This document shows, in pieces, positions 1-9,222 of a stretch of 49,724 nt of DNA. This DNA comes from Bacteroidales bacterium. Its GTDB lineage: Bacteria; Bacteroidota; Bacteroidia; Bacteroidales; PXBB01. Where the stretch lies: the NCBI GenBank assembly GCA_003565735.1, contig PXBB01000037.1:1-49724 (forward strand). The letters are read 5' to 3'. How positions within the stretch are numbered: the stretch's first letter is position 1; every line of letters starts with the position of its first letter. Below the pieces are notes generated by a model. The model ran no database searches. It was given only the letters and a program-made list of their open reading frames with translations, and had not been told where the DNA came from. A program made the position numbers and the translations under genes.

Positions 1-1
1 G

Positions 2-103
2 GTAAAGGGAAAAACAGACAAGGTAAAAGAATTTGCCTTGGCTGCACTAGTGTCAACAAATGCGTGGGCTTTATTTAAGAGTTTGCCCTTAAATCATATT
101 TAA
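2..103 (+). CDS. 3' end of an unidentified gene (partial, enters from left edge)
   Basis: An open frame enters from the left edge and stops with TAA at 101-103. It encodes 33 residues that look protein-like (VKGKTDKVKEFALAAL..., with an alternating Ala/Leu helix) and end in SLPLNHI. The other plus-strand frames are less convincing. The helical, Lys-rich then hydrophobic tail could be the C-terminus of a transposase, which would fit the repeat-rich stretch just downstream, but no diagnostic motif is left in the window and I do not recognise the family. It may also be a chance frame. Confidence 0.3.
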   Translation, partial: VKGKTDKVKEFALAALVSTNAWALFKSLPLNHI

Positions 104-167
104 TTTAGAATAAAGCCAAAAGTAACTGTCTCAGAATTGAGAAAGTCTTACGCAAAAGGACTGCTTG

Positions 168-353
168 CTATTTCAAGGTGCAAGAAACGCCCGGGTAAGT
201 TGTTTCCATTTTTTCACAAGAATTTTCTGCAAAACGTTTTGATACATTCTTATAATCAGCGATAATAGTAGTCCCTGTACCATCATCATATTCACACTCA
301 CAAGTGTAGTCTTTATTACAAGAAGCTATAACTCCGACTAAGAAAAGTCCCAT
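168..353 (-). CDS. Small putative lipoprotein (61 aa or slightly longer)
   Basis: Short minus-strand gene of 61 codons from the ATG at 353. The N-terminus MGLFLVGVIASC is a hydrophobic stretch ending in a lipobox-like IASC, so the mature protein would start at Cys12 and be a roughly 50-residue, Cys-containing (five Cys in all) acidic peptide with a CECEYDDGTGT segment. From this ATG the usual lysines before the hydrophobic core are missing. The same frame extends upstream to an ATA codon at 375-377 and would then read IKKVLFFAMGLFLVG, a textbook lipoprotein signal, so the true start may be a non-ATG codon or the gene may have lost its start. A Bacteroidota -7 motif (TACTTTTG, minus strand) lies at 406-413, well placed for either start. 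Function unknown. Confidence 0.5.
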   Translation of the reverse strand: MGLFLVGVIASCNKDYTCECEYDDGTGTTIIADYKNVSKRFAENSCEKMETTYPGVSCTLK

Positions 354-405
354 AGCGAAAAATAATACTTTCTTTATGATAAAATAGTTTGGTTAATAAT
401 AATAC

Positions 406-413
406 CAAAAGTA
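406..413 (-). promoter_or_regulatory. Candidate -7 element for the small lipoprotein
   Basis: The minus strand reads TACTTTTG, an exact match to the Bacteroidota -7 consensus TAnnTTTG, 29-53 bases upstream of the two possible starts of the small lipoprotein. No convincing TTTG -33 box is present at the usual distance, so this is a partial match in very AT-rich DNA (the stretch 414-540 holds nothing else I can name). Confidence 0.3.
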
Positions 414-551
414 ATAATAATTTTTATAATATTAAAAAAATAAAAAAATATTTGATTAAAAATAAATAAAATATAATTTGTTGATAATATGTTAGTATTA
501 AAAAAGAATACTAACTATTTTAATAACCTTTTCCTTATTAGCGGTATGGTA

Positions 552-968
552 TTAGCCTGTATTATTCATGCTTTTAATTTAGGTCATACCGACTTATCGT
601 TAGACTTGAATAACAGTCGGCATTAAACAAACCAACTAAAAATTTCAACTGCGTTTTCTTTGTTAGTGGTTTGGTATAAGATGTGAGGCGTCGAAAGGCG
701 CTGATATAGTAAACTATTTCAAGGCTTTCACAACTTATGCGTTAAGTGGCTTTTGGCGATGGAGAATACCGACGGATTAAACATTTATTACAAACGAGAG
801 CAACGAATTTTCTAATAATTTTTTTTACCAGTCGGTAGCAGCAGATGGCCTGAAGTAAGAGCAATCGAAAAAGGAAACAAAAAATGCTTTCAAAGGTTTG
901 GTCTTTTTTAGCTTAAGAATCATACCTATACACTTTTTTGTTTACTTTTGTCAATAATACAGGTTAGA
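552..968. repeat. Composite short inverted-repeat element, copy A (MITE-like)
   Basis: The left end TTAGCCTGTATTATTCATG is matched in inverted form by the right end GAATAATACAGGTTAGA (here with C in place of the first G). Two other copies of these ends occur at 10266-10364 and 14640-14794. Inside, 681-735 is about three-quarters identical to the body of copy B (both contain GTAAACTATTTCAA), and the region between the left end and this body carries an extra stretch of about 95 bases. The right third shares a TTTACTTTTG-containing run with copy C. Small ACCGAC/GTCGG inverted repeats are scattered inside (586-620 and 763-839). There is no convincing coding frame, so this looks like a non-autonomous element with nested insertions. 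Confidence 0.5.
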
Positions 969-1108
969 TGCGGGAAGCGCAAATAGGAGCAATGTAAGCT
1001 TAGCTGTAGCTATGGTGAAGAGCGGAATGTTGAGCATTTCCGCTGATGGTGTGCAATTCAGACACGTAGTAGCAAATTACTTACGGATTTAAGGAAAATG
1101 ATAAAGGT
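964..1108 (+). repeat. Dispersed repeat R, copy 1, with a short conserved reading frame
   Basis: About 120 bases here are roughly 80-85% identical to 20000-20122. The block contains a hairpin GCGGAATG-TTGAG-CATTTCCGC (1022-1043, one bulged base). The frame is open from 955 to the TAA at 1090-1092 and ends GVQFRHVVANYLRI; copy 2 ends with the same residues and the codon differences there are synonymous (CAC/CAT, TTA/TTG, GTG/GTA). The middle has compensating indels. It lies immediately after the right end of copy A of the inverted-repeat element. It may be the decayed 3' end of a repeated gene or a non-coding repeat; I do not recognise it. Confidence 0.5.
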
Positions 1109-1146
1109 ATGATGTGCGTGACAAAGGGTCTTTGTGTATTATAGGT

Positions 1147-3258
1147 TTAATATATTACCAGCCTTTTTATCTCAATTATTTTGTCAGTTTGAATATGCAC
1201 AATATACACTCCTGGAGTCCATTTTTGAGTATTGACATATAAGCTTTTCGAAGGTGGTGTTTTAATATTTTTTATTTGCTGTCCGTCAATAGAAAATATT
1301 GTAATATCATTTATTGTTGTGTTGTGTGTGTAAATGAGAAATTGATCTTTGGCAGGGTTTGGGTAAAGCTTGACACTTGGGTCATTAGTTATTTCATCAA
1401 TACTTGTTGCCGATGAACTGTATTCAAATTCCCAACCAAGTCCCGGATTAAAAGTATTGGTTCTAAACCTGATCATCAGTGCACTGGTTTTGTATGTTTT
1501 AACAGGAGGAGTAGTGTTACCGGAATATTTGTCCAACACGCTAATGGGTGGGTTGCCAAAATCGAGAATTTCGAGGTAATCAAGCGTATCCGTATCTAAA
1601 TAAGAAAAATCAATGGTAATATATTCTGCATTAGGGGGGTGGATGCGCCATGTACAGTTGGTATAATGGTTGTAAGGGAACTGTCCGCTGCCATCGCTTA
1701 GTATGCCTGAAGTATTGCTGATTACTGTCATAGGAGAGCAATAAACATTCAGAGCACTTGAATAGGTGGCTCTAAAACCATAGCCGGAAGTACTGTCGCT
1801 GGTTGAAAAAGTAATCAGCATAGTATCTCCCGTAGAAGTCACATCATGTGGTAATGATTGACCACTAAAGGAGCCCAGCAGGGGATCCGTCGTAGTAGCA
1901 CCATCATAGACATTTACAAAATCAATATTTTCTGCTGTATCAAATAAATCAAATGATAATGTGATGCTATTAATCTCATGTTCGGGGGCGATAAGCCATG
2001 AGCAATAAATATTGGGAGCGTATGTATTAATGCCACTGCCATCTTCAATATAGCCTACTGTTCCGGTAAGCCACTTTGGGCCATTACAATAAACAGGATA
2101 ATTGTAATTTATGGTGTCGGGGTAAATATCTTTAATAACTTCTTGTCTATAATTGAAGTTGGCACCACCTGGAGTAAGGTTATGGAGGTAAAAATAACCG
2201 TTAAAAGCACCACCCCAACCCCAGTCGAAGTGGAAATAGTCGCTGCCCTGATACCCGTCGCAAATAAAAGCATGCCCGCTGCTATCCAGTGGGTTCTGTG
2301 TCCAGCCTGCATAGTAAAGAGGTTTCTTATTGTCAATATTTGCAATAAGTATGCTGTCCCAGGCTAAAGTTGTGCTGTCTCTAAAAATATATTCTGTTTC
2401 GGGGCCATACTTGAAATAGTTTCTCATAGAGCGCGCAGCACTATGGTTCCACATTCCTGAACCAAATGGACCATAATTCATATCTACCGCTACCCCCATA
2501 TGAAAGAGTAGTTTTGCAACAGCCTTATTAGGTTTTTGAAGTGTATTTGCCATGGCATCCCACTCGTAAGTTGTATTGCCAAAATCGGCTGAAATGACGC
2601 CATAGGTATCATGGTTATAAGCGTAAGAACCGGTACCGGTTAATGGCCAACGATGATAGTACATTAATTGACCCATGGCAGTAGCCACGCATCCTGCTAC
2701 CACTCTTTCTCCAGGGCCATCCTCATCTAAAGGGCACATACCGTTATAGAACTTTCCTTGATTCCAACGAGAACTGATCAATGGTAAAACAGTTTTTTCT
2801 TTACTGAAATATTTGCTTTGGCTTTTATCATTACTGGATAATCGTTGCCACTCATTAACTATATCTGCTTCAGGAGGTAGGTTTTGCATTGCAGCATACT
2901 TAATTTGTTCTGTATAATGACCCATCCATGATTTGAAATTATCAGGCAAATTCTCAGACTGATACGAGCTTTCAAAAGAGTATGCCAGGACTGGCACAAC
3001 GCCTGTGTAACCGGATACCACAATGAAGCCCCCATTTTCAACTTCAAAAACATAATAGAGCAACAAAGTGTCGTTGTATATGGCATGATAATCGCTCAGC
3101 TTAATGCTTTCAAAAGCTGTTTTTTCGATGGGTTGAACACGCTCATAATAAAATAAACGGGCAACATCAGTGGCTGTTTTCAGATCTGTTATGTTTTGCG
3201 AATATGCTTTTGCAATAAGGAACAGAATAGCGAAAAGCAAAAAAATAGTTTTTTTCAT
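1147..3258 (-). CDS. Secreted streptopain-like C10 cysteine peptidase with two CUB domains and T9SS signal
   Basis: Predicted exported protease. The chosen start gives MKKTIFLLFAILFLIAKAYSQ, a signal peptide; an ATG seven codons upstream only adds MNLTITN. Numbering from the chosen start (703 aa): propeptide of the Spi/I69 type about 25-140; C10 peptidase about 155-385 with catalytic Cys190 in VVAGCVATAMGQ, catalytic His329 in SSGHAFICDG and the following FDWGWGG segment; CUB domain about 391-505; second CUB about 506-620; and a type A T9SS C-terminal sorting domain starting at LYPNPAKD and ending with basic KRLVIY. Family knowledge: C10 peptidases include SpeB and Bacteroidota proteases such as PrtT and interpain. 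The CUB pair is probably for substrate or cell-surface binding. Both catalytic residues are present, so I infer an active, surface-displayed or secreted enzyme. It is a single gene, convergent with nothing and divergent from uvrB. Confidence 0.9.
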   Translation of the reverse strand: MKKTIFLLFAILFLIAKAYSQNITDLKTATDVARLFYYERVQPIEKTAFESIKLSDYHAIYNDTLLLYYVFEVENGGFIVVSGYTGVVPVLAYSFESSYQSENLPDNFKSWMGHYTEQIKYAAMQNLPPEADIVNEWQRLSSNDKSQSKYFSKEKTVLPLISSRWNQGKFYNGMCPLDEDGPGERVVAGCVATAMGQLMYYHRWPLTGTGSYAYNHDTYGVISADFGNTTYEWDAMANTLQKPNKAVAKLLFHMGVAVDMNYGPFGSGMWNHSAARSMRNYFKYGPETEYIFRDSTTLAWDSILIANIDNKKPLYYAGWTQNPLDSSGHAFICDGYQGSDYFHFDWGWGGAFNGYFYLHNLTPGGANFNYRQEVIKDIYPDTINYNYPVYCNGPKWLTGTVGYIEDGSGINTYAPNIYCSWLIAPEHEINSITLSFDLFDTAENIDFVNVYDGATTTDPLLGSFSGQSLPHDVTSTGDTMLITFSTSDSTSGYGFRATYSSALNVYCSPMTVISNTSGILSDGSGQFPYNHYTNCTWRIHPPNAEYITIDFSYLDTDTLDYLEILDFGNPPISVLDKYSGNTTPPVKTYKTSALMIRFRTNTFNPGLGWEFEYSSSATSIDEITNDPSVKLYPNPAKDQFLIYTHNTTINDITIFSIDGQQIKNIKTPPSKSLYVNTQKWTPGVYIVHIQTDKIIEIKRLVIY

Positions 3259-3468
3259 ATTTGTAATGGTTAGGTTCATGTATTATTCAAAAATTTCAAT
3301 GGTTAACTATTCAATTATAAAGAGTTGTGAGATTGTTCTTATTCATTTTTTTAAGATTCATTTGTTCTATCTGACAGGCTCCTTGTTTATTGAAAAGAGA
3401 AAATTTTAATAGGTTTATACCGTTTTAAAAAGTAAAATTAATCATTTTTTTTTTAGTTGTTCACTTTT

Positions 3469-3500
3469 TTTGCTGCTTACGTAGTATTTTGCTAATTTTG
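3469..3500 (+). promoter_or_regulatory. Predicted uvrB promoter (Bacteroidota type)
   Basis: TTTG at 3469-3472, a 20-base spacer, and TAATTTTG at 3493-3500 match the Bacteroidota -33/-7 consensus. The predicted start of transcription is about 3507, some 55 bases before the uvrB start codon. The stretch 3259-3561 otherwise holds no gene. Confidence 0.5.
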
Positions 3501-3561
3501 TCTCAAGCATACAGGCTGGGTTAAAGACTTTATGATATTATTAATTTAAACAAAAAAACTG

Positions 3562-5583
3562 GTGATATTCAAACTCGTATCGGATTTTTTACCTACTGGT
3601 GATCAACCGGAAGCTATAGCTGCTTTGGTAGCGGGTATAAAAAGAAATGAGAAGCATCAGGTGTTGCTTGGTGTAACCGGTTCAGGAAAAACTTTTACGG
3701 TGGCCAATGTTATCAAAGAGTTTGATATGCCTGTTTTAGTTTTAAGTCATAATAAAACATTGGCAGCACAATTATATGGTGAGTTTAAGCAGTTTTTCCC
3801 TGATAATGCTGTCGAATACTTTGTTTCATATTATGATTATTATCAGCCTGAAGCTTATATACCTGTAACGGATACTTACATTGAAAAAGATTTAGCCATT
3901 AATGACGAAATTGAAAAGCTGCGTTTAAGTACAACAACCTCTTTGCTGTCCGGAAGGAGTGATGTGATAGTCGTTTCGTCAGTATCCTGCATATACGGCA
4001 TAGGAAACCCCGATGATTTTACAGGCAATATTATCAGATTGGAACGTGGCGAACGAATGAGTCGGAATGCCCTTTTGCATAAATTGGTTGAAGCAATGTA
4101 TGCACGTACCGATGAATTGTTTGACAGGGGCAGTTTTAGGGTAAGAGGGGACACGGTAGATGTGTATGTGGCTTATTCTGATTTTGGTTGTCGTATAAGT
4201 TTTTGGGATGACGAGATAGATGCTATTGAATCTTTCGAGCCAGCTACCGGACGCATCATCAAATCGCATGATATGGTATCCATATATCCGGCGCATATTT
4301 TCAATACATCGCGCGATAAACTTGAACAGGCTATTAAGGAAATCCAAGATGACATGGTCGAACAAGTGTCTTTTTTCAAAAATAACGGTAGGCATTTGGA
4401 AGCTAAACGAATTGAAGAGCGTGTAACATATGATATTGAAATGATGCGAGAGCTGGGGTATTGTTCAGGAATAGAAAACTACTCACGTTATTTTGATGGC
4501 CGCAAGCCAGGCGCACGTCCTTTTTGTTTGCTGGATTACTTTCCTGATAATTTTATTACTGTTATTGATGAAAGTCATGTTACTATTTCGCAGATAAAAG
4601 CTATGTATGGGGGTGACCGTTCGCGCAAGAAAAACCTGGTAGAGTATGGGTTCCGTTTGCCTGCTGCTTTAGATAATCGTCCTTTGAAATTTGAAGAGTT
4701 TGAGTCTGTTGTTGATAAGTTGATGTATGTCAGTGCCACTCCGGCCGATTATGAACTGGAAAAAACCGGCGGTGTTATTGTTGAACAGGTCATTAGACCT
4801 ACCGGTTTATTAGACCCTGTTATTGAGGTTCGCCCCAGCCTTAATCAGATTGATGATTTAATGGAGGAAATTCGCAAATGCGTGGAGGTGAAACATAGGG
4901 TACTTGTAACGACATTAACAAAACGAATGGCCGAAGAGCTTACAAAATATCTGACACGCTTTAATATTAAGTGCCGTTATATACATTCAGAGGTTGACAC
5001 ACTTGAGCGTGTTGAAATTCTACGGGATTTAAGGCTTGGCACTTTTGATGTTTTAATAGGCGTGAATCTTTTACGGGAAGGCCTCGACCTGCCGGAGGTT
5101 TCTTTAGTTGCTATTCTTGATGCCGACAAAGAGGGTTTCTTACGCTCGGAGCGTTCTTTAACACAAACTGCCGGAAGAGCTGCACGACATATTAACAGCC
5201 ATGTGATTATGTATGCTGATAAAATTACGCATTCCATGAGGCGAACGATTGATGAAACAAACAGGCGCAGAGATAAACAAATTCAATATAATAAAGAACA
5301 TAATATCAAGCCCAGACAAATTGAAAAAAACAAACAGGCCATATTTGGTCAAACAGCTGTGGCAAACAGCCATGAAAAATACAGGTATGAAGATGGGAAC
5401 CAAGTGTCTATGGCAGCCGACCCTGTAGTGCCTTATATGACTAAAGAGCAGCTTAAAAAAGCCATATCCAAAACACAAAAGGCCATGAATGATGCCGCAT
5501 CGGATCTCAATTTTCTGGATGCAGCAAGGTTGAGAGATGAATTGTTTGCGCTGAAGAAACTTTTGTCAGATAAAAGTCAATAG
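3562..5583 (+). CDS. uvrB: UvrABC excinuclease subunit B
   Basis: Damage-recognition helicase-like subunit of nucleotide excision repair; loaded on DNA by UvrA, it recruits UvrC. 673 aa, normal length. The start is GTG: MIFKLVSDFLPTGDQPEAI matches the family N-terminus, and no ATG lies nearby in frame. Visible motifs: Walker A GVTGSGKT 37-44, the beta-hairpin region YFVSYYDYYQPEAYIP, helicase motif II DESH at 336-339, motif VI TAGRAARH at 536-543, and the C-terminal UVR domain (about 627-670) that binds UvrC. All key motifs are intact. It is preceded by a good promoter and stands alone; it is convergent with the LysM gene downstream. Confidence 0.97.
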   Translation: MIFKLVSDFLPTGDQPEAIAALVAGIKRNEKHQVLLGVTGSGKTFTVANVIKEFDMPVLVLSHNKTLAAQLYGEFKQFFPDNAVEYFVSYYDYYQPEAYIPVTDTYIEKDLAINDEIEKLRLSTTTSLLSGRSDVIVVSSVSCIYGIGNPDDFTGNIIRLERGERMSRNALLHKLVEAMYARTDELFDRGSFRVRGDTVDVYVAYSDFGCRISFWDDEIDAIESFEPATGRIIKSHDMVSIYPAHIFNTSRDKLEQAIKEIQDDMVEQVSFFKNNGRHLEAKRIEERVTYDIEMMRELGYCSGIENYSRYFDGRKPGARPFCLLDYFPDNFITVIDESHVTISQIKAMYGGDRSRKKNLVEYGFRLPAALDNRPLKFEEFESVVDKLMYVSATPADYELEKTGGVIVEQVIRPTGLLDPVIEVRPSLNQIDDLMEEIRKCVEVKHRVLVTTLTKRMAEELTKYLTRFNIKCRYIHSEVDTLERVEILRDLRLGTFDVLIGVNLLREGLDLPEVSLVAILDADKEGFLRSERSLTQTAGRAARHINSHVIMYADKITHSMRRTIDETNRRRDKQIQYNKEHNIKPRQIEKNKQAIFGQTAVANSHEKYRYEDGNQVSMAADPVVPYMTKEQLKKAISKTQKAMNDAASDLNFLDAARLRDELFALKKLLSDKSQ

Positions 5584-5602
5584 TGTTTTCTTTTACAACG
5601 TT

Positions 5603-5620
5603 CCTGTAAATAAGTACAGG
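5603..5620. terminator. Possible hairpin between convergent uvrB and LysM genes
   Basis: CCTGTA-AATAAG-TACAGG forms a six-base-pair stem with a six-base loop in the 42-base gap between two convergent genes. There is no real T-tract on either side, so as an intrinsic terminator it is weak; placement is the main argument. Confidence 0.3.
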
Positions 5621-5625
5621 CAATA

Positions 5626-7539
5626 CTATTCTTTAATAAGTTCGTAGTCTTTGTATCTTAAAAAATTCAGGTAGGTATTTTCAAATGCATTTGTGCTATT
5701 GTTATAGCGGAACTCGTAAGCACTTCTTAATGTTTTTACAGGGATGTCGTTAATACAGTTTGTAAAATCTTTACCATAATTGTAAAAAGAATATGAAAAG
5801 TACATAGCCATATCATAGCCCATGAAAGCAAAGTCATTAGGCTCTATAGCATATTTGTCTCTGAATTTTTTAATAAAATTTATGGTGTTTATTTCATTGT
5901 AGTCAACAAATGCCGTTGAAAAATATCTGTAGTTTAAGTTTTGCAAATATGATATTTCAAGGTTGCCATAGTTTTGCCAACTGGGCAAGCCATAGAGCGA
6001 TATATTGTTATTTTCTTTATCCTTGTGGTCAATCAATGTGTTAAGCAGTCTCAAAAAGTTAGAGACAAAGGCTTCGTTGGTGTTAATACAAAGTATCAGG
6101 TTTTCTTGGTCAGCTTTAATTTTTTGTCTGACACCGGCTAAACCATTGATGTTATAAGCTACTTTATGGAAAGATAATCCTGATGGTTGGGTTTCAATAC
6201 TATTCCAATAGCTTTCAAAAATATTGAGGATATTTCTTTCATTGTTTGTATTGTTGTGCACAAGAATAATATTCTTATCGTGGTGCTTGGATTTTATGTG
6301 CCTGACAAATTGTTCAAGCTGAGTAGAAGCAGTCATAGCAACATTTATCAAATGGCCATTAGAAACAATAAGGTTTCCGGATGAAACAACAGGGTTAATG
6401 ATGTGAATGCTATTTTGTTTGGCAAAATCGGCAACAATGGCAAAAGGTTCGTTGTGAAACGGCCCAATTATGAGGTCAGCTGAACGCATCTCTTCTTTTT
6501 TAATGATATCATGTGCCAGGCTTACATTATTGTCCAAATCAAAAACATAAACTTCTGCTTGCAGCCCAGCTTTTTTTAATGAATCAAGTGCCAGCATAAA
6601 TCCTTGATAAAATTGCAAATAGGTAAAAGCATTGATGCGTTGGTGTCTTTGCCTTTGATACCTTGTTGTGGTAAAATTAGTAGTAATATCATCTACTTCG
6701 TCGAGGTAAAGGGGCATGAGCAGTGCTATTCTTATTTTTCTTTTAGGGTCCAGTGTTTCACAGGGTGAAAAGTAGGTGGGGGGTGTTTTTTCATCCATGA
6801 CCAAAGTGTCGGCAGCTTGAACATCAACAAAGTCCATTTCTCTGTCCAGACGAATTTGCTGTGGTATTTTGAGCTCTTGACGCACCCTTATGCCATCCTC
6901 TGCTCCAGGGTTTAAGTTTATAATTTCTTGCTGCGACACATTAAATTTTTGGGAGATACTAAACAATGTTTCCCGCCTTTGAACAACATGGATGAAGTAG
7001 TCTTTAGCAATTTTAGCATCAATAAGTGAATCGTGGGCAGAACGTAAGGCTTCAACTTTTTCAACCTCATCTTCGGTTTTTATTTTTTTGGGTATAAGAA
7101 TGATTTGGCCGGCTTTTAGCCCTGATACTAGTACAGGATTGTATTTTTCAATAATTTCAATGGGAGTGTCGTATAACTGAGATAAGCTGAACAATGTTTC
7201 TCCTGCTTCTACTTTATGCTCATCGAAAAGTACAGCATCGGGTTTTGTTTCACGAGTTGGTTTTATTTTTGGAATTTTTAACACTTGCCCAATACTGATG
7301 ATGTTGTCTTCGATAGCATTTATTTCAATGATATCGTTAACACTAACATCGTAAGCCACTGAAAGGGCATACAGTGTTTGTCCTTTTTCTACTGTATGCA
7401 GATAGTACTTTTTGCCATCAATAACTGTTGTTTCAGTTGCGATGTAAACTCTGATGACAGGTTTATCCTGTGCTGCTGCAAATGTAGCAGAAAACAGACA
7501 GAAGAAAAGTGTAATTAAAATTTTATTTTTCACAATCAT
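5626..7539 (-). CDS. Triple-LysM protein with periplasmic-binding (type 1) receptor fold
   Basis: 637 aa with signal peptide (MIVKNKILITLFFCLFSATFAAAQ). Three LysM peptidoglycan-binding repeats at about 47-91, 108-151 and 183-227 (each of the form HxVExGxTLxxLS...GQxLxIPK), then a type 1 periplasmic-binding/branched-chain-amino-acid-receptor-like domain at about 265-610 (IRIALLMPLYL..., DLIIGPFHNEPFAIVADFAKQ, INPVVSSGN). This LysM-plus-PBP1 architecture is a known Bacteroidota type of uncertain role; it presumably sits on the wall in the periplasm and senses or binds a ligand. It starts 12 bases after guaA ends and is very likely in the same transcript. No transporter genes are nearby, so a sensing or wall-remodelling role is more likely than solute uptake. 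Confidence 0.85.
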   Translation of the reverse strand: MIVKNKILITLFFCLFSATFAAAQDKPVIRVYIATETTVIDGKKYYLHTVEKGQTLYALSVAYDVSVNDIIEINAIEDNIISIGQVLKIPKIKPTRETKPDAVLFDEHKVEAGETLFSLSQLYDTPIEIIEKYNPVLVSGLKAGQIILIPKKIKTEDEVEKVEALRSAHDSLIDAKIAKDYFIHVVQRRETLFSISQKFNVSQQEIINLNPGAEDGIRVRQELKIPQQIRLDREMDFVDVQAADTLVMDEKTPPTYFSPCETLDPKRKIRIALLMPLYLDEVDDITTNFTTTRYQRQRHQRINAFTYLQFYQGFMLALDSLKKAGLQAEVYVFDLDNNVSLAHDIIKKEEMRSADLIIGPFHNEPFAIVADFAKQNSIHIINPVVSSGNLIVSNGHLINVAMTASTQLEQFVRHIKSKHHDKNIILVHNNTNNERNILNIFESYWNSIETQPSGLSFHKVAYNINGLAGVRQKIKADQENLILCINTNEAFVSNFLRLLNTLIDHKDKENNNISLYGLPSWQNYGNLEISYLQNLNYRYFSTAFVDYNEINTINFIKKFRDKYAIEPNDFAFMGYDMAMYFSYSFYNYGKDFTNCINDIPVKTLRSAYEFRYNNSTNAFENTYLNFLRYKDYELIKE

Positions 7540-7551
7540 TATTTTTAAACG

Positions 7552-9081
7552 CTATTCCCATTCAATTGTTGCAGGCGGTTTTGAACTAATATCATAGACA
7601 ACACGATTAATACCTTTTACTTTGTTGATAATATCACTTGAAACATTGGCTAAAAAATCATATGGCAAGTGAACCCAGTCTGCTGTCATGCCATCTGTAG
7701 ATGTTACAGCCCTCAGGCATACGGTGTACTCATAAGTTCTTTCGTCGCCCATAACACCCACAGACTTAACAGGAAGTAATATGGTAGCTGCCTGCCATAC
7801 TTTATCATAAAGATTATGCTGTCGCAGAGCTTTGATATATATGTCATCAGCCTCCTGTATAAGCTTTACCTTGTCGGGGTTTATTTCACCTAATATTCTG
7901 ATGCCTAAGCCCGGTCCCGGGAACGGGTGTCTTTCAAGGTGTTTGGGGTCTATGCGAAGCGTTTTTCCTATCAGACGCACCTCATCTTTGAAAAGGAATT
8001 TTAACGGTTCTACAATTTTAAGATTCATTTTTTCGGGTAGGCCACCTACATTATGATGCGACTTAATAGTAGCCGATGGCCCATTAACGGAAATAGATTC
8101 AATGACGTCAGGGTATATAGTGCCTTGTGCAAGCCATTTTACGTCTTTAATTCTGTGGGCTTCTCTGTCAAAAACCTCTATAAAAGTTTTTCCAATAGCC
8201 TTGCGTTTTAGTTCAGGGTCGGTAATGCCTTGTAATGCTTTGTAAAAGTCTTCTTTAGCATCAACACCTGTGATGTTGAGACCATAGCTTGAAAAACTTG
8301 TCATGACTTCCTCAAATTCATTTTTTCGTAACAGGCCATTATCAACAAAAATACAATGTAAATTTATTCCGATAGCCTTATGCAGAAGCATGGCCGCAAC
8401 AGATGAGTCAACGCCACCTGAAAGGCCAAGTACAACTTTATCACTGCCTAATAAATTTTTCAGGTCTTCAATGGTACTTTCAACAAAAGATGCTGCTGTC
8501 CAAGTCTGTTGGCATTTACAAATGTCAACAATAAAGTTACGTAAGAGTGTTTGGCCATCCTCAGAATGATATACTTCCGGGTGGAATTGCAAACCGAAAG
8601 TTTTATTGTCAGTGCTTGCATAAGCAGCATTCTCGACATCTTTGGTGCTTGCTATTCTTTTTAGGTTGTCAGGTAAAAAACTTATGGTATCACCGTGAGA
8701 CATCCATACCTGAGAGTTTTGTGGAATATCACGCATCAAAGGGTTGGTATTGTCAATAGATGTCAAATTAGCTCTGCCATACTCTCTTATTTCAGCATTG
8801 ATGAGCTGCCCTCCAAAATAGTCTGCAATTAGCTGAGCACCATAACATACAGACAAAACAGGATACTTGCCAACGATTTTGTCAAAATCAAACCTGGGCG
8901 AACCTTTCTCAAACATTGAGAAAGGGCTGCCGGAAAAAATAACACCTTTTACATGGTCTAAATTATCCGGCATCATATGGTATGGGTATATCTCGCAAAA
9001 TACACTAAGCTCACGGACACGCCTTGCTATTAGCTGTGTGTATTGAGACCCGAAATCGAAAATAATAATTGTTTCTTGCAT
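7552..9081 (-). CDS. guaA: GMP synthase (glutamine-hydrolysing)
   Basis: Converts XMP to GMP using glutamine and ATP, the last step of GMP synthesis. 509 aa from the start [20 protein letters not shown]; an in-frame ATG five codons earlier (9096) is less likely because the family starts close to the IIxFDFGSQ strand. Class I glutamine amidotransferase domain with Cys79 (SVCYGAQ), His167 and Glu169 (FHPEV); ATP pyrophosphatase P-loop SGGVDSS at 221-227; C-terminal dimerisation domain with [12 protein letters not shown] and final IEWE. All catalytic residues are present. It lies 141 bases downstream of the DUF58 gene and 12 bases upstream of the LysM gene, with which it forms a likely operon. 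I saw no purine riboswitch in the leader. Confidence 0.97.
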   Translation of the reverse strand: MQETIIIFDFGSQYTQLIARRVRELSVFCEIYPYHMMPDNLDHVKGVIFSGSPFSMFEKGSPRFDFDKIVGKYPVLSVCYGAQLIADYFGGQLINAEIREYGRANLTSIDNTNPLMRDIPQNSQVWMSHGDTISFLPDNLKRIASTKDVENAAYASTDNKTFGLQFHPEVYHSEDGQTLLRNFIVDICKCQQTWTAASFVESTIEDLKNLLGSDKVVLGLSGGVDSSVAAMLLHKAIGINLHCIFVDNGLLRKNEFEEVMTSFSSYGLNITGVDAKEDFYKALQGITDPELKRKAIGKTFIEVFDREAHRIKDVKWLAQGTIYPDVIESISVNGPSATIKSHHNVGGLPEKMNLKIVEPLKFLFKDEVRLIGKTLRIDPKHLERHPFPGPGLGIRILGEINPDKVKLIQEADDIYIKALRQHNLYDKVWQAATILLPVKSVGVMGDERTYEYTVCLRAVTSTDGMTADWVHLPYDFLANVSSDIINKVKGINRVVYDISSKPPATIEWE

Positions 9082-9222
9082 GATGCAAACATACATATTT
9101 TTTTTTATTTATAATTCACACATATGCTAAAAAACAAGGTTCAGGCAAGATGTGTTGGGGAGCCTGTTATGCCTGTTTATGATTGGTGTACTGTATGTAA
9201 TACTAAAGTGTAGCCGGGGGTG

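Noticed and set aside
9082-9222. Purine riboswitch or terminator before guaA
   Set aside because: Only a six-base stem CAGGCA/TGCCTG (around 9142-9174) without a T-tract or purine aptamer core.
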